From Clostridium tyrobutyricum DSM 2637 = ATCC 25755 = JCM 11008 (lineage in GTDB: Bacteria > Bacillota > Clostridia > Clostridiales > Clostridiaceae): a DNA stretch of 62,045 bases. Below the pieces are notes generated by a model, which made no database searches, had not been told where the DNA came from, and was given only the letters and a program-made list of their open reading frames with translations. Position numbers and translations under genes: made by a program. This document shows positions 1-9,675 of this stretch, one piece after another. The stretch spans positions 1 through 62,045 of the forward strand of contig NZ_APMH01000024.1 of the NCBI RefSeq assembly GCF_000359585.1. Reading direction: 5' to 3'. The first letter of the stretch is position 1. Each line of letters opens with the position of its first letter.

Positions 1-81
1 TTACTTCTATTGTTGAATAATTTGTTTGTAAAAATTAAAAAGCATATCACTTTTATTAATAGGATAGGACTTTTTTAAATG

Positions 82-131
82 AGTTATAAAGATAAAAGAA
101 AGGACGCTTTTGATTATCTTTATAACTTATT
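82..131 (+). terminator. Intrinsic terminator of the gene upstream of the window
   Basis: A perfect 14-bp inverted repeat (82-95 with 114-127) is followed by a T-rich run. No coding region is visible from 1 to 81, so the terminated gene lies off the left edge. In clostridia this is often tuf, but that gene is not seen here. Confidence 0.75.
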
Positions 132-182
132 TTTATAAAATTATATTTATGTATTTATATAAAAAGTAATTTTATTTTTTAC

Positions 183-211
183 TTGTAAATTAAAAAAATA
201 TATAGTATAAT
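183..211 (+). promoter_or_regulatory. Sigma-A promoter of the S10 operon
   Basis: TTGTAA (183-188) and TATAAT (206-211) are separated by exactly 17 bp. Transcription should start near 218, giving a leader of about 200 nt before rpsJ. No other good promoter is seen until 12.4 kb, so this one probably drives the whole S10-spc block. Confidence 0.8.
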
Positions 212-217
212 TAAGAA

Positions 218-407
218 GTTGTATTATTATAACAGTGATGATGCAAGAGGTTGCCGGGCTTCCGGGTAATTCTTGATTGAACTAATCTAGGTCTTTGAAC
301 CAGATGACAGTGGTTCTGTGAAGTATTCCTTGGCTGTATAATGAAACGCCAGGAACAGTTTATAGAATATATCTACTGTTGTACGTAAGAAGCAAAGCGT
401 GCATGAA
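218..407 (+). promoter_or_regulatory. Structured 5' leader of the S10 ribosomal operon
   Basis: The untranslated leader is far less AT-rich than its flanks and holds several stem-loops: a CCGG-GCTT-CCGG hairpin near 254-265, GAACCA/TGGTTC (297-302 with 311-316), CCTTGGC/GCCAGG (328-334 with 348-353) and AACAGT/ACTGTT (354-359 with 375-380). In E. coli the S10 leader binds L4 to repress the operon. Whether this leader binds L4 is inference from position; no E. coli-like core was recognised. Confidence 0.6.
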
Positions 408-422
408 AAGGAGGGAAATTAA

Positions 423-731
423 ATGGCAAAACAAAAAATAAGAATAAGATTAAAGGCTTTTGATCATAACATATTAGATCAATCGTCAGAAAGAATTGTG
501 GAAACAGCTAAATCTACTGGAGCCAAAGTAGCAGGTCCAGTACCATTGCCAACAGAGAAGGATGTTGTTACAGTACTTAGAGCTCCACATAAATATAAAG
601 ATTCAAGAGAACAATTTGAAATAAGAACACATAAAAGACTTATCGATATTATAAGCCCATCACCTAAAACTGTAGATGCTCTAATGAGATTGAATCTACC
701 AGCAGGTGTTGATATTGAAATTAAATTATAA
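423..731 (+). CDS. rpsJ: 30S ribosomal protein S10
   Basis: 102 aa, the usual length of bacterial S10. The conserved stretch around residues 53-74 ([13 protein letters not shown], then RTHKR) is typical of the family. S10 sits in the 30S head and, as NusE, also pairs with NusB in transcription antitermination. It is the first gene of the superoperon, with an AAGGAGGG site just upstream of ATG 423. It is followed by a 79-bp gap before rplC with no clear promoter. Confidence 0.98.
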   Translation: MAKQKIRIRLKAFDHNILDQSSERIVETAKSTGAKVAGPVPLPTEKDVVTVLRAPHKYKDSREQFEIRTHKRLIDIISPSPKTVDALMRLNLPAGVDIEIKL

Positions 732-810
732 TTGTAATAGAGAGTAAAACTATTACGAACTATTATGATTGCATTATGTGATCCGCTAATATGTTGAGGA
801 GGTGTATCGA

Positions 811-1440
811 ATGAAGAAGGCAATACTGGGTAAAAAACTTGGTATGACTCAGATATTTGATGAAAATAAAAAGGTGGTACCTGTTACTGTTATTGAAGCA
901 GGTCCATGTGTGATAATACAGAAAAAAACTATAGAAAAAGATGGATATGAGGCTATACAAATAGGTTTTGATGATATAAGAGAAAAACTTGTAAATAAGC
1001 CACTTAAAGGACATTTTCAGAAGTCAAATGTAGCTTTAAAGAGATTTGTGAAAGAATTTAAACTTGAAGACATTGATTCCTATGAAGTTGGTCAAGAAAT
1101 AAAGGCTGATATTTTCGAAAAAGGTGATAAAGTAGATATATCAGGAGTGTCAAAAGGTAAGGGATTCCAAGGAACAATAAAAAGATGGAATGCTCAAAGA
1201 GGGCCTATGTCTCATGGTTCTAAGTTTCATAGAGCAGTTGGTTCAATGGGGGCTGCATCAGATCCATCAAGAACATTTAAAAATATGAAAATGCCAGGAC
1301 ATATGGGTAATGTAAATTCAACAGTGATAAATTTACAAATTGCTAAGGTGATTCCTGAAAAGAACCTTATTTTAATAAAGGGTGGAGTACCAGGACCTAA
1401 CAAAGGATTTGTAACTATAAAAAGTACTATAAAAGCTTAG
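811..1440 (+). CDS. rplC: 50S ribosomal protein L3
   Basis: 209 aa. The ATG at 811 is chosen because GAGGAGGTG (795-803) lies at ideal spacing and the protein then begins [13 protein letters not shown], as in other L3 proteins. The in-frame GTG at 802 lies inside the Shine-Dalgarno sequence and is rejected. The loop [13 protein letters not shown], near residue 115, reaches toward the peptidyl-transferase centre in known ribosomes. L3 helps start 50S assembly. Confidence 0.98.
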   Translation: MKKAILGKKLGMTQIFDENKKVVPVTVIEAGPCVIIQKKTIEKDGYEAIQIGFDDIREKLVNKPLKGHFQKSNVALKRFVKEFKLEDIDSYEVGQEIKADIFEKGDKVDISGVSKGKGFQGTIKRWNAQRGPMSHGSKFHRAVGSMGAASDPSRTFKNMKMPGHMGNVNSTVINLQIAKVIPEKNLILIKGGVPGPNKGFVTIKSTIKA

Positions 1441-1464
1441 TTTTAATAGAAAGGAGGATACAGA

Positions 1465-2085
1465 ATGCCTACAGTAGGATTATTTAATAAAGAAGGAAAA
1501 AAAGTTGGAAATTTAGAATTATCTGACAAAGTATTTGGAGTTGAAGTTAATGAATATGCACTTCACCAAGTAGTTGTTGCATTACTTTCAAATAAGCGAC
1601 AAGGAACTCAATCAGCAAAAACAAGATCTGAAGTTTCTGGAGGTGGAATTAAGCCTTGGAGACAAAAAGGAACAGGTAGAGCAAGACAGGGTTCAATAAG
1701 AGCTCCACAATGGATTCATGGTGGTATAGTTTTTGCAGTTAAACCTAGAAGTTATAGGATATCAGTTCCTAAGTCCTTGAAAAAAGTAGCTATGAAATCT
1801 GCTCTTACTAGTAAAGTTAAGGAAGAACAGATAGTAGTTTTAGATGATTTGAAAATCGATGCTCCAAAAACAAAAGATATGGTAAGCGTATTAAATGCTT
1901 TTGAAGCAAAGAAAACATTAATAATTACAGCAGAGTCTGATCAGAATGTATATAGATCAGCAAGAAATATAAGTGGAGTTAGAACATTGCCAGTAAATAA
2001 CATAAATGTATATGATTTATTGAAATTTGACAAACTTATAATAACAAAGGATGCTGTATCAAAAATTGAGGAGGTGTATGCATAA
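1465..2085 (+). CDS. rplD: 50S ribosomal protein L4
   Basis: 206 aa. The internal loop containing [19 protein letters not shown] (about residues 61-79) lines the exit tunnel in L4 structures. In E. coli L4 is the autogenous repressor of this operon, acting at the leader, which makes the structured region before rpsJ of interest. The stop codon overlaps the rplW start in TAATG, so translation is probably coupled. Confidence 0.98.
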   Translation: MPTVGLFNKEGKKVGNLELSDKVFGVEVNEYALHQVVVALLSNKRQGTQSAKTRSEVSGGGIKPWRQKGTGRARQGSIRAPQWIHGGIVFAVKPRSYRISVPKSLKKVAMKSALTSKVKEEQIVVLDDLKIDAPKTKDMVSVLNAFEAKKTLIITAESDQNVYRSARNISGVRTLPVNNINVYDLLKFDKLIITKDAVSKIEEVYA

Positions 2086-2381
2086 TGAAGTATACTGATT
2101 ATGATATCATAAGAAGACCAATTGTAACTGAAAAAACAATGGCTTGCATGACTGATAAAAAATACACCTTTATAGTTGATATACGTGCTACAAAGCCAAT
2201 GATAAAAAAGGCTGTGGAAGATATATTCGATGTAACTGTGGAAGATATAAAAACAGCAAAATATATAGGAAAAACTAAAAGAGTTGGCGTTCATGTAGGA
2301 AAAAGACCGGATTACAAAAAAGCTATAGTTAAACTTTCAGAGGATAGCAAAACTATAGAATTTTTTGATGGAATGCAATAA
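2085..2381 (+). CDS. rplW: 50S ribosomal protein L23
   Basis: 98 aa, normal length. It opens with [13 protein letters not shown], the typical L23 N-terminus. L23 sits at the tunnel exit and docks trigger factor and SRP. The ATG at 2085 shares one base with the rplD stop; the GAGGAGGTG that serves it lies within the rplD 3' end. Confidence 0.98.
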   Translation: MKYTDYDIIRRPIVTEKTMACMTDKKYTFIVDIRATKPMIKKAVEDIFDVTVEDIKTAKYIGKTKRVGVHVGKRPDYKKAIVKLSEDSKTIEFFDGMQ

Positions 2382-2443
2382 TATATAAAGCATGTATTGG
2401 TTTTAGATAACCAGATAAGCGCAAAGAAGGAGGGAATACCATA

Positions 2444-3277
2444 ATGCCAGTTAAAGGATTTAAACCAACCACACCTTCAAGAAGAAATATGACTGTAAGT
2501 ACATTTGAAGAATTAACTACAAGTGTACCAGAAAAGTCACTTCTTAAAGATTTGAAGAAAAGTGGTGGAAGAAACTCAAACGGTAGAATAACAGTTCGCC
2601 ATATTGGTGGAGGAGCAAAAAGAAAATATAGAATAATTGATTTCAAGAGAGACAAGGACGAAATACCAGCAAAAGTTGCAACTATAGAATATGACCCAAA
2701 TAGATCAGCATATATTGCACTTATAAATTATGTAGATGGAGAAAAAAGATACATAATAGCTCCAGTAGGATTAAAGGTTGGAGATGTTATAGTTTCAGGA
2801 CCAAATTCAGATATTAAGGTTGGAAATTGTCTTCCACTTGTAAATATACCTGTTGGTACAATAATTCACAACATAGAACTTCAAAAGGGCAGAGGAGCTC
2901 AACTTGTGAGGTCAGCTGGAGCATCAGCTCAACTTATGGCTAAAGAAGGAAACTATGCAACACTTAGATTGCCAAGTGGTGAAATGAGATATGTTAGAAT
3001 TGAATGTAGAGCTACAATAGGAATAGTTTCAAATTTAACACACGAAATAGTTAATTTAGGAAAAGCAGGAAGAAGAAGACACTTGGGAGTAAGACCAACA
3101 GTAAGAGGATCTGTAATGAATCCTAATGACCATCCACATGGTGGTGGTGAAGGTAAATCACCAGTAGGTCATCCAGGACCACTTACTCCTTGGGGTAAGC
3201 CAGCTTTAGGATATAAGACTAGAAAGAATAAAAAGTATTCAGATAAGCTTATAGTTAAAAATAGAAATAGTAAATAG
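2444..3277 (+). CDS. rplB: 50S ribosomal protein L2
   Basis: 277 aa. The C-terminal signature [18 protein letters not shown] carries the conserved histidine close to the peptidyl-transferase centre. L2 bridges 23S rRNA domains and is needed for subunit joining. Its stop codon lies in the left arm of a long hairpin that fills the gap before rpsS. Confidence 0.98.
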   Translation: MPVKGFKPTTPSRRNMTVSTFEELTTSVPEKSLLKDLKKSGGRNSNGRITVRHIGGGAKRKYRIIDFKRDKDEIPAKVATIEYDPNRSAYIALINYVDGEKRYIIAPVGLKVGDVIVSGPNSDIKVGNCLPLVNIPVGTIIHNIELQKGRGAQLVRSAGASAQLMAKEGNYATLRLPSGEMRYVRIECRATIGIVSNLTHEIVNLGKAGRRRHLGVRPTVRGSVMNPNDHPHGGGEGKSPVGHPGPLTPWGKPALGYKTRKNKKYSDKLIVKNRNSK

Positions 3278-3314
3278 TTTGAAGAGAATATATATTCTCT
3301 TCCTTAAACTATTT
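3272..3314 (+). terminator. Long hairpin between rplB and rpsS
   Basis: AAATAGTTT (3272-3280) pairs with AAACTATTT (3306-3314). Between them is a self-complementary 22-nt segment GAAGAGAATA-TA-TATTCTCTTC (3281-3302). A short T stretch follows. The left arm includes the rplB stop codon. It could act as a weak terminator, RNase barrier or attenuator inside the operon; the sequence does not decide which. Confidence 0.5.
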
Positions 3315-3343
3315 TTATGTAATTAGTGAAGGGAGGCTAAAAA

Positions 3344-3646
3344 TTGAGTAGATCAGTTAAAAAAGGACCTTATGTTCAAGAGGTATTATTAAAGAGAATA
3401 AATGATATGAATAAAAAAGGTGAAAAAAAAGTTATAAAGACATGGTCAAGAAGTTCAACTATATTTCCACAGATGATAGGTCATACTATAGCAATTCATG
3501 ATGGAAGAAAACATGTTCCAGTATATATATCTGAAGATATGGTAGGCCATAAACTTGGAGAATTTGCATTAACTAGAACTTATAGAGGACACGTTATAAA
3601 AACTGAAAAGACAACTACTGTTGCAAGTCCGGTTAAAGCAAACTAG
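3344..3646 (+). CDS. rpsS: 30S ribosomal protein S19
   Basis: 100 aa. Translation begins at TTG 3344 after a GGGAGG site; the protein starts [11 protein letters not shown], the family consensus, so the TTG is not doubtful. S19 binds 16S rRNA in the head with S13. C-terminal motifs [15 protein letters not shown] are intact. It lies directly after the rplB-rpsS hairpin. Confidence 0.97.
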   Translation: MSRSVKKGPYVQEVLLKRINDMNKKGEKKVIKTWSRSSTIFPQMIGHTIAIHDGRKHVPVYISEDMVGHKLGEFALTRTYRGHVIKTEKTTTVASPVKAN

Positions 3647-3669
3647 TAGTTTGAAAGGAGGTAGAAAAT

Positions 3670-4005
3670 ATGGAAGCTAAGGCTATAGTTAAATATGTAA
3701 GAATGTCTTCAACAAAAGTTGAGATAGTTCTTAATTTAATAAGAGGGAAAGCTGTAAATGAAGCATTTGCTATTTTAAAATATACTCCTAAAGATGCAGC
3801 TGTAGTAGTTGGTAAATTGCTTAAATCAGCAGTAGCTAATGCCGAAAATAATTTGGACTTAGATGCTAATAATTTGTATATTTCTGAGACATATTCATGT
3901 CAAGGCCCAACATTAAAAAGATTTCAACCACATGCTCAAGGAAGAGCGTTTGGTATAAAAAAGAGAAGCAGCCATATAACTTTGGTAGTCAAAGAAAAAG
4001 AATAG
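3670..4005 (+). CDS. rplV: 50S ribosomal protein L22
   Basis: 111 aa. The segment [15 protein letters not shown] (about residues 80-95) is the extended hairpin that narrows the exit tunnel and is where macrolide-resistance changes arise in other bacteria; nothing unusual is seen in it. A strong AAAGGAGG precedes ATG 3670. Confidence 0.98.
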   Translation: MEAKAIVKYVRMSSTKVEIVLNLIRGKAVNEAFAILKYTPKDAAVVVGKLLKSAVANAENNLDLDANNLYISETYSCQGPTLKRFQPHAQGRAFGIKKRSSHITLVVKEKE

Positions 4006-4022
4006 TAAAAGGAGGGAAATAT

Positions 4023-4694
4023 ATGGGACAGAAAGTACATCCACACGGTTTTAGAGTTGGTGTAATTAAAGAATGGGATGCTAAATGGTATGCTGATAAG
4101 AAAAATTTTGCAGATAATTTAGTTGAAGATAATATTATAAGAACTTTTGTAAAAGAAAGAACTAAAATAGCAGGAGTTTCAAAAATTCAGATAGAAAGAG
4201 CTGCTAAGAGAATTAAGTTGAATATATTCACAGCTAAGCCTGGAATGGTAATAGGAAAAGGCGGTCAAGGAATAGAAGCACTCAAAGTTGAATTACAGAA
4301 GATAATTAAAGGAAAAACTATATTGATTAACATAGTTGAAGTAAAGTCAGCAGAAGCGGATGCACAACTGATGGCTGAAAATATAGCGGTTCAACTTGAA
4401 AAGAGAATTTCATTTAGAAGAGCTATGAAACAGACAATACAAAGAGCAATGAGGTCTGGAATTAAGGGAGTTAAAACTACTTGTTCGGGAAGACTTGGCG
4501 GTGCAGAAATAGCAAGAGCTGAATCTTATCATGAAGGCACGATCCCTCTTCAGACTCTAAGAGCTGATATAGATTATGGATTTGCAGAAGCAGATACTAC
4601 TTATGGAAAAATCGGAGTAAAAGTTTGGACTTATAGAGGAGAAGTGCTTCCAACTAAGAAAAATGCTGAGAGTAAAAAAGAAGTTAATGCATAG
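4023..4694 (+). CDS. rpsC: 30S ribosomal protein S3
   Basis: 223 aa from ATG 4023, which follows AAAGGAGGG. An in-frame start at 3897 lies inside rplV and would add 42 aa absent from S3 proteins, so it is rejected. The KH domain is marked by [14 protein letters not shown] (about residues 73-86). S3 forms part of the mRNA entry channel and its helicase activity. Confidence 0.98.
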   Translation: MGQKVHPHGFRVGVIKEWDAKWYADKKNFADNLVEDNIIRTFVKERTKIAGVSKIQIERAAKRIKLNIFTAKPGMVIGKGGQGIEALKVELQKIIKGKTILINIVEVKSAEADAQLMAENIAVQLEKRISFRRAMKQTIQRAMRSGIKGVKTTCSGRLGGAEIARAESYHEGTIPLQTLRADIDYGFAEADTTYGKIGVKVWTYRGEVLPTKKNAESKKEVNA

Positions 4695-4711
4695 GAAAGG
4701 AGGAATACGAT

Positions 4712-5155
4712 ATGTTAATGCCTAAAAGAGTTAAACATCGTAAAGTACAACGTGGTAGAATGAAAGGTAGAGCTACAAGGGGTAATTTCATAGCATATGG
4801 AGATTATGCTATACAGGCTACCGAGTGTGGTTGGATTACAAGCAATCAAATAGAAGCAGCAAGAATAGCTATAAATAGGTATATTAAAAGAGGTGGAAAA
4901 CTTTGGATAAAAATTTTCCCTGATAAACCAATTACCGAAAAGCCAGCAGAAACTCGTATGGGTTCTGGTAAAGGTTCACCAGAATATTGGGTAGCAGTTG
5001 TTAAGCCAGATAGAGTATTATTTGAGTTGTCAGGTGTAAGTGAAGAAATAGCTAGAGCAGCTATGAGACTTGCAGCCTATAAATTACCTATAAAAACTAA
5101 ATTTGTAACTAGAAAAGATTTTGAAGAAGTGGGTGGTGAAAGTAATGAAGGCTAA
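4712..5155 (+). CDS. rplP: 50S ribosomal protein L16
   Basis: 147 aa. It starts [11 protein letters not shown]; the second ATG (4718) would give the more usual MPKR start and 145 aa, and GGAGG spacing allows either. The motif [13 protein letters not shown], near residue 83, contacts the A-site tRNA elbow region. The 3' end overlaps rpmC by 11 bp. Confidence 0.97.
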   Translation: MLMPKRVKHRKVQRGRMKGRATRGNFIAYGDYAIQATECGWITSNQIEAARIAINRYIKRGGKLWIKIFPDKPITEKPAETRMGSGKGSPEYWVAVVKPDRVLFELSGVSEEIARAAMRLAAYKLPIKTKFVTRKDFEEVGGESNEG

Positions 5156-5357
5156 AGAATTGCAAGAATTAAGACAGAATAGCCCTCAAGATTTACAGGC
5201 TAAATTAGTTGATTTCAAATCTGAATTATTTAATTTGAGATTTCAATTGGCTGTAGGTCAGCTAGAAAACCCAATGAGGATAAAAGAAGTAAAAAGGTCT
5301 ATAGCACAAGTTAAGACTATCCTTAGAGAAAATGAACTAAGGATATTAGAACAGTAG
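5145..5357 (+). CDS. rpmC: 50S ribosomal protein L29
   Basis: 70 aa from ATG 5145, beginning [11 protein letters not shown]. The upstream in-frame start at 5121 is inside rplP and would add eight residues not found in L29. The pattern [20 protein letters not shown] is the family signature of this two-helix hairpin protein. Overlap with rplP suggests translational coupling. Confidence 0.96.
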   Translation: MKAKELQELRQNSPQDLQAKLVDFKSELFNLRFQLAVGQLENPMRIKEVKRSIAQVKTILRENELRILEQ

Positions 5358-5376
5358 ATTGAAGGGAGGTTGTCAT

Positions 5377-5631
5377 GTGGAAAGAGGAAATAGAAAGACA
5401 ACAATAGGTAAAGTTGTTTCTGATAAAATGGATAAGACGATAGTAGTGTCTGTAGAAACAAAAGTTCGACATCCACTATATGGAAAAATAATTAACAGAA
5501 CTACTAGATTTAAAGCTCATGATGAAAGTAATGAAGCGAATATTAATGATAGAGTGTTGATAATGGAAACTAGGCCTTTATCTAAGGATAAGAGATGGAG
5601 ACTTGTTAAAATAGTTGAAAAAGCTAAATAG
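5377..5631 (+). CDS. rpsQ: 30S ribosomal protein S17
   Basis: 84 aa from GTG 5377, placed after GAAGGGAGG. The ATG two bases earlier is out of frame, and the upstream TTG (5359) overlaps the ribosome-binding site. Motifs [14 protein letters not shown] and RHPLYGK are typical of S17, an OB-fold protein that binds 16S rRNA early in assembly. Confidence 0.95.
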   Translation: MERGNRKTTIGKVVSDKMDKTIVVSVETKVRHPLYGKIINRTTRFKAHDESNEANINDRVLIMETRPLSKDKRWRLVKIVEKAK

Positions 5632-5654
5632 GTAAGTTGAAAGGAGGTATTTCA

Positions 5655-6023
5655 ATGATTCAGCAACAGACATTGTTGAAAGTTGCAGATAATTCTGGCG
5701 CTAAAGAAATTATGTGTGTTAGAGTATTAGGTGGTTCCAAAAGAAAGTGGGGAAACATCGGAGATATAATAGTTGCAAGCGTTAAAAGTGCAACACCAGG
5801 CGGAGTTGTTAAAAAAGGAGAAGTTGTAAGAGCAGTTATAGTAAGATCTGTAAGAGGTCTAAAGAGAACAGATGGCTCATACATAAAATTTGATGAAAAT
5901 GCTGCAGTTTTAATAAAAGATGATAAGCAACCAAGAGGAACTCGTATCTTCGGACCAGTTGCAAGAGAGCTAAGAGATAAGGATTTTACAAAAATATTAT
6001 CATTAGCACCTGAAGTTCTATAA
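5655..6023 (+). CDS. rplN: 50S ribosomal protein L14
   Basis: 122 aa, exact family length, starting [26 protein letters not shown] precedes ATG 5655. The TTG at 5637 is within the spacer and rejected. L14 forms intersubunit bridges and is the binding site of RsfS in known systems. The signature [19 protein letters not shown] closes the protein. Confidence 0.98.
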   Translation: MIQQQTLLKVADNSGAKEIMCVRVLGGSKRKWGNIGDIIVASVKSATPGGVVKKGEVVRAVIVRSVRGLKRTDGSYIKFDENAAVLIKDDKQPRGTRIFGPVARELRDKDFTKILSLAPEVL

Positions 6024-6041
6024 GATAAGGAGGTGTCTATA

Positions 6042-6359
6042 GTGGCAAAAGTGCATGTAAGAAAAAAAGATACAGTTATGGTGATATCGGGAAAAGATAA
6101 GGGAAAAATTGGCGAAGTATTACAGGTAAATCCAAAGGCTGGTAAAGTTATTGTAAAAGATGTAAATGTAGTTACAAAACATCAAAAACAAAATAAAGCC
6201 AATGTAGAAAGTGGCATAATCCATAAGGAAGCGCCAATATATAGTTCTAAAGTGATGCTCTATTGCAATAAATGTAAAAGTGTTACAAGAATAAGTCATA
6301 AAATATTGGACGATGGAACAAAAGTACGAGTATGTAAAAAGTGCGGAGAAACATTCTAA
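6042..6359 (+). CDS. rplX: 50S ribosomal protein L24
   Basis: 105 aa from GTG 6042 (VAKVHVRKKDTV), after AAGGAGG; the GTG at 6033 is part of that site. A KOW motif (VMVISGKDKGKIGEV) lies at residues 12-26. The C-terminal half carries two CxxC pairs (CNKC and CKKC), so a zinc site is likely, as in many clostridial L24 proteins. Confidence 0.96.
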   Translation: MAKVHVRKKDTVMVISGKDKGKIGEVLQVNPKAGKVIVKDVNVVTKHQKQNKANVESGIIHKEAPIYSSKVMLYCNKCKSVTRISHKILDDGTKVRVCKKCGETF

Positions 6360-6380
6360 TCTTTGAAAGGAGGGCAAAAT

Positions 6381-6926
6381 ATGAGTTCAAGATTAAAAGA
6401 AAAATATAATAAAGAAATAGTTTCTGCTTTAGTAGAAAAGTTTAAATATAAAAATGTAATGCAGGCACCAAAGTTAGAAAAGATAGTTATAAATATGGGT
6501 GTTGGAGAAGCTAAAGATAATCCAAAAGTTTTAGAATCAGCAGTAAGTGACTTGACTATAATTACAGGTCAAAAGCCTGTTTTAACCAGGGCTAAGAAGT
6601 CAGTAGCTAATTTTAAAATAAGAGAAAATATGCCAATAGGCTGTAAAGTTACTTTAAGAAAGCAATATATGTATGAATTTGCAGATAAGCTAATTAATGT
6701 TGCGCTTCCAAGAGTTAGAGATTTTTCAGGAGTCTCTGATAAATCTTTTGATGGAAGAGGAAATTATTCATTAGGAATTAAAGAACAGTTAATATTTCCT
6801 GAAATAGAATATGATAAAATAGATAAAGTAAGAGGAATGGATATAATCTTTGTTACAACTGCTAATACTGATGAAGAAGCAAGAGAATTACTTAGATTCC
6901 TTGGTATGCCATTTGCTCAAAATTAG
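6381..6926 (+). CDS. rplE: 50S ribosomal protein L5
   Basis: 181 aa from ATG 6381 after AAAGGAGGG. Signature motifs are [13 protein letters not shown] near residue 40 and [19 protein letters not shown] near residue 110. L5 binds 5S rRNA and contacts the P-site tRNA. The upstream in-frame start at 6363 overlaps the ribosome-binding site and is rejected. Confidence 0.97.
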   Translation: MSSRLKEKYNKEIVSALVEKFKYKNVMQAPKLEKIVINMGVGEAKDNPKVLESAVSDLTIITGQKPVLTRAKKSVANFKIRENMPIGCKVTLRKQYMYEFADKLINVALPRVRDFSGVSDKSFDGRGNYSLGIKEQLIFPEIEYDKIDKVRGMDIIFVTTANTDEEARELLRFLGMPFAQN

Positions 6927-6938
6927 GGAGGGAAGAAT

Positions 6939-7124
6939 TTGGCACGTAAAGCTTTGATAGAAAAATGCAAGAAAACACCAAAATATCCAACTAGAGCTTA
7001 TACTAGATGCAGAATATGTGGAAGACCACATTCTGTATTAAAAAAGTATGGAATATGTCGTATTTGTTTTAGAGAACTTGCATATAAAGGTGAGATACCT
7101 GGGTGCAGAAAAGCAAGTTGGTAA
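6939..7124 (+). CDS. rpsZ: 30S ribosomal protein S14, zinc-binding type
   Basis: 61 aa, the short C+ form of S14. Two CxxC pairs (CRIC and CRIC) fit a structural zinc site, and [20 protein letters not shown] is the family signature. Translation starts at TTG 6939 after GGGAGG, and [14 protein letters not shown] matches the expected N-terminus. The zinc form is typical of Firmicutes that keep a zinc-free paralogue elsewhere for zinc shortage. Confidence 0.97.
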   Translation: MARKALIEKCKKTPKYPTRAYTRCRICGRPHSVLKKYGICRICFRELAYKGEIPGCRKASW

Positions 7125-7155
7125 TTGTTAATATAGATGAAAGGAGGCACAATAA

Positions 7156-7554
7156 ATGGTAATGACTGATCCTATCGCAGATTTACTTACACGTATAAGA
7201 AATGCAAATATTGTTAGACATGAGATAGTAGAAGTACCTTCTTCAAACATTAAGAAGGCTATATTAAATATAATGCTTCAAGAAGGATATATAAAAGATT
7301 TAGAAGAATATACAGATGGCTCTATTAATATGATAAAATTTTCCATGAAGTATGGTGAAAATAAACAGAGAGTTATAACTGGATTAAAAAGAATTTCAAA
7401 ACCAGGATTAAGAGTTTATTGCAGAAAAGAAGAAATTCCTAAAGTATTAAATGGACTAGGGGTTGCTATAATATCAACTTCTGGGGGAATTGTTACGGAT
7501 AAAGAAGCAAGAAAATTAGGAGTAGGCGGAGAAGTACTTTGTTACATATGGTAA
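7156..7554 (+). CDS. rpsH: 30S ribosomal protein S8
   Basis: 132 aa. It begins [17 protein letters not shown]; the second ATG (7162) is the usual start point and could also be used. The C-terminal block [20 protein letters not shown] is the family signature. In E. coli S8 represses the spc operon at the L5 region; no such target was recognised here. Confidence 0.98.
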   Translation: MVMTDPIADLLTRIRNANIVRHEIVEVPSSNIKKAILNIMLQEGYIKDLEEYTDGSINMIKFSMKYGENKQRVITGLKRISKPGLRVYCRKEEIPKVLNGLGVAIISTSGGIVTDKEARKLGVGGEVLCYIW

Positions 7555-7584
7555 TGTCCTACGAATACCACAGGAGGTGTAATA

Positions 7585-8127
7585 ATGTCAAGAATAGGGA
7601 AGCTTCCAATAGCTATTCCAAATGGCGTAACAGTTACAGTGGCACCAGAAAATTTAGTTACTGTAAAGGGGCCTAAAGGTCAGCTAGTTAAAGCTTTAAG
7701 AAAAGAAATGAATATAGAAGTTGAAGATAACCATGTAGTAGTTAAAAGACATGATGATGAAAAACAAACTAGAGCTTTGCATGGATTAACTAGAGCACTT
7801 ATAAATAATATGGTACTTGGAGTTACAGAAGGATATTCTAAAACTTTGGATTTAATAGGAGTAGGATATAGAGCTCAACTTAAAGGTAAGAAATTAGTTA
7901 TGAATCTTGGATATTCACATCCAGTAGAAGTTGAGGCTATTGAAGGAATAAGTTTTGAAACACCAACTGCTAACCAAGTAGTAATAAAAGGTATAGATAA
8001 AGAATTGGTTGGAGATGTAGCAGCAGACATAAGAAATTGGAGAAAACCAGAACCTTATAAGGGAAAAGGAATCAAGTATCAAGATGAACATATAAGACGT
8101 AAAGAAGGTAAAACTGGTAAGAAGTAG
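7585..8127 (+). CDS. rplF: 50S ribosomal protein L6
   Basis: 180 aa, normal length, starting [16 protein letters not shown]6 is a tandem repeat of one fold; the C-terminal signature [19 protein letters not shown] is intact. It binds near the sarcin-ricin loop and the GTPase-factor site. ACAGGAGGTG precedes ATG 7585. Confidence 0.98.
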   Translation: MSRIGKLPIAIPNGVTVTVAPENLVTVKGPKGQLVKALRKEMNIEVEDNHVVVKRHDDEKQTRALHGLTRALINNMVLGVTEGYSKTLDLIGVGYRAQLKGKKLVMNLGYSHPVEVEAIEGISFETPTANQVVIKGIDKELVGDVAADIRNWRKPEPYKGKGIKYQDEHIRRKEGKTGKK

Positions 8128-8146
8128 TAGAAAGGAGTGAACCTGT

Positions 8147-8506
8147 ATGTTTAAGAAAGATGACAAAAAAAAGTTAAGAAAAAAGCGTCATCTAAGAGTT
8201 CGAAAGAAAATTTTTGGAACTTCAGAAATACCAAGACTTGCAGTTTATAGAAGTGAAAAGAATATATATGCTCAAGTAATAGATGACATTGAAGGAACAA
8301 CTTTAGTTTCTGCATCAAGCCTTGATAAAGACTTTGAAGGAATAGGAAGCAATAAAGAAGCTGCTAAAGTTATAGGCGGAATTATTGCTAAAAGAGCTAT
8401 TGAAAAGGGAATTAACAAAGTTGTGTTTGATAGAGGCGGATATATATATCACGGAAGAATTCAAAATCTTGCAGAAGGTGCAAGGGAAGCTGGTTTAAAA
8501 TTCTAA
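8147..8506 (+). CDS. rplR: 50S ribosomal protein L18
   Basis: 119 aa. A basic N-terminal tail ([19 protein letters not shown]) and the motif [26 protein letters not shown] identify L18, which binds 5S rRNA with L5. The ribosome-binding site AAAGGAG is followed by ATG 8147. Confidence 0.97.
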   Translation: MFKKDDKKKLRKKRHLRVRKKIFGTSEIPRLAVYRSEKNIYAQVIDDIEGTTLVSASSLDKDFEGIGSNKEAAKVIGGIIAKRAIEKGINKVVFDRGGYIYHGRIQNLAEGAREAGLKF

Positions 8507-8522
8507 AAAAGGAGGGAAATTA

Positions 8523-9020
8523 ATGAGAATTGATCCTAGCACTTTAAATCTTAAAGAAAAAGTTGTATTTATAAATAGAGTTGCTAAGGTTGTTAAAGGT
8601 GGTAGAAATTTTAGATTTAGTGCACTTGTTGTAGTTGGAGATGAAGCAGGACACGTAGGTGTAGGAACTGGTAAATCTATAGAAATACCTGAAGCAATTA
8701 GAAAGGGCATAGAAGATGCTAAAAAGAATTTAGTTGATGTTGCAATAGTTGGTACTACTGTACCACATGATATAATTGGCGAATTTGGTACTGGAAGAGT
8801 ACTTATAAAAACTGCATCAGAAGGAACAGGAGTCATAGCTGGAGGCCCAGCTAGGGCAGTACTTGAACTTGCAGGATTAAAAGATGTTAGAGCAAAGTCA
8901 CTTGGAACCAATAATCCAATAAATATGGTAAATGCCACTATTAACGGTTTATCAAGATTAAGAACAGCAGAACAAGTTGCTGTACTTAGAGGTAAAACTG
9001 TTGAAGAAATTTTAGGTTAG
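8523..9020 (+). CDS. rpsE: 30S ribosomal protein S5
   Basis: 165 aa. The N-terminal double-stranded RNA-binding-like domain includes [19 protein letters not shown], the loop where spectinomycin-resistance and ambiguity mutations occur in other bacteria; it is unaltered here. The C-terminal half contains [22 protein letters not shown]5 lies at the mRNA entry channel. Confidence 0.98.
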   Translation: MRIDPSTLNLKEKVVFINRVAKVVKGGRNFRFSALVVVGDEAGHVGVGTGKSIEIPEAIRKGIEDAKKNLVDVAIVGTTVPHDIIGEFGTGRVLIKTASEGTGVIAGGPARAVLELAGLKDVRAKSLGTNNPINMVNATINGLSRLRTAEQVAVLRGKTVEEILG

Positions 9021-9032
9021 GAGGTAATACCT

Positions 9033-9212
9033 TTGGCTAAAATTAAAGTAACTTTGGAGAAAAGTTTAATAGGAAGAAAAAAGGATCATATAGCTACAGT
9101 TCAGGCACTTGGATTAAGAAAGATTAGAAGTGTAGTAGAAAAAGAAGATACTCCTCAAATAAGAGGTATGATAAACAAAGTGAGCTATCTTTTAAAAGTT
9201 GAAGAAGCATAA
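9033..9212 (+). CDS. rpmD: 50S ribosomal protein L30
   Basis: A short gene of 59 codons starting at TTG 9033 after TTAGGAGG. Reading it gives an N-terminus [19 protein letters not shown] and a later block [18 protein letters not shown], both typical of bacterial L30. It ends at 9212, 21 bp before rplO. Its place between rpsE and rplO is the expected one. Confidence 0.95.
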   Translation: MAKIKVTLEKSLIGRKKDHIATVQALGLRKIRSVVEKEDTPQIRGMINKVSYLLKVEEA

Positions 9213-9233
9213 TAAGAGGAGGTGTGAATGCAA

Positions 9234-9674
9234 ATGAAACTTCATGAATTAAAGTCTGCACCAGGATCAAGAAAGGCACCTAAAAGAGTTGGCAGAGGTA
9301 CTGGTTCAGGATTAGGTAGAAATGCCGGTAAGGGTGAAAACGGACAGAAGGCTAGATCTGGTGGAGGAGTTAGATTAGGATTTGAAGGCGGACAAATGCC
9401 ATTGTTCAGAAGAATACCTAAAAGAGGCTTTACTAATATATTTGCAAAAGAATATTCGCAGATAAATATTGACAGATTAAATATATTTGAAGATGGAACA
9501 GAAGTAACTCCACAGTTACTCTTACAGAAGAGAATAATTAAAAAATCTAAAAATGGATTAAAAATACTTGGAAATGGTGAGTTAAATAAAAAACTTACAG
9601 TAAAAGCAGCTAAATTTACCAAAGCTGCAGCAGAAAAAATAGAAGCTGCTGGAGGAAAAGTTGAGGTGATATAG
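9234..9674 (+). CDS. rplO: 50S ribosomal protein L15
   Basis: 146 aa from ATG 9234 ([14 protein letters not shown], the family N-terminus). An ATG two codons earlier (9228) sits closer to GAGGAGG and may be used instead. The glycine-rich block [17 protein letters not shown] threads into 23S rRNA in known structures. The stop is immediately followed by the secY start. Confidence 0.96.
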   Translation: MKLHELKSAPGSRKAPKRVGRGTGSGLGRNAGKGENGQKARSGGGVRLGFEGGQMPLFRRIPKRGFTNIFAKEYSQINIDRLNIFEDGTEVTPQLLLQKRIIKKSKNGLKILGNGELNKKLTVKAAKFTKAAAEKIEAAGGKVEVI

Positions 9675-9675
9675 G

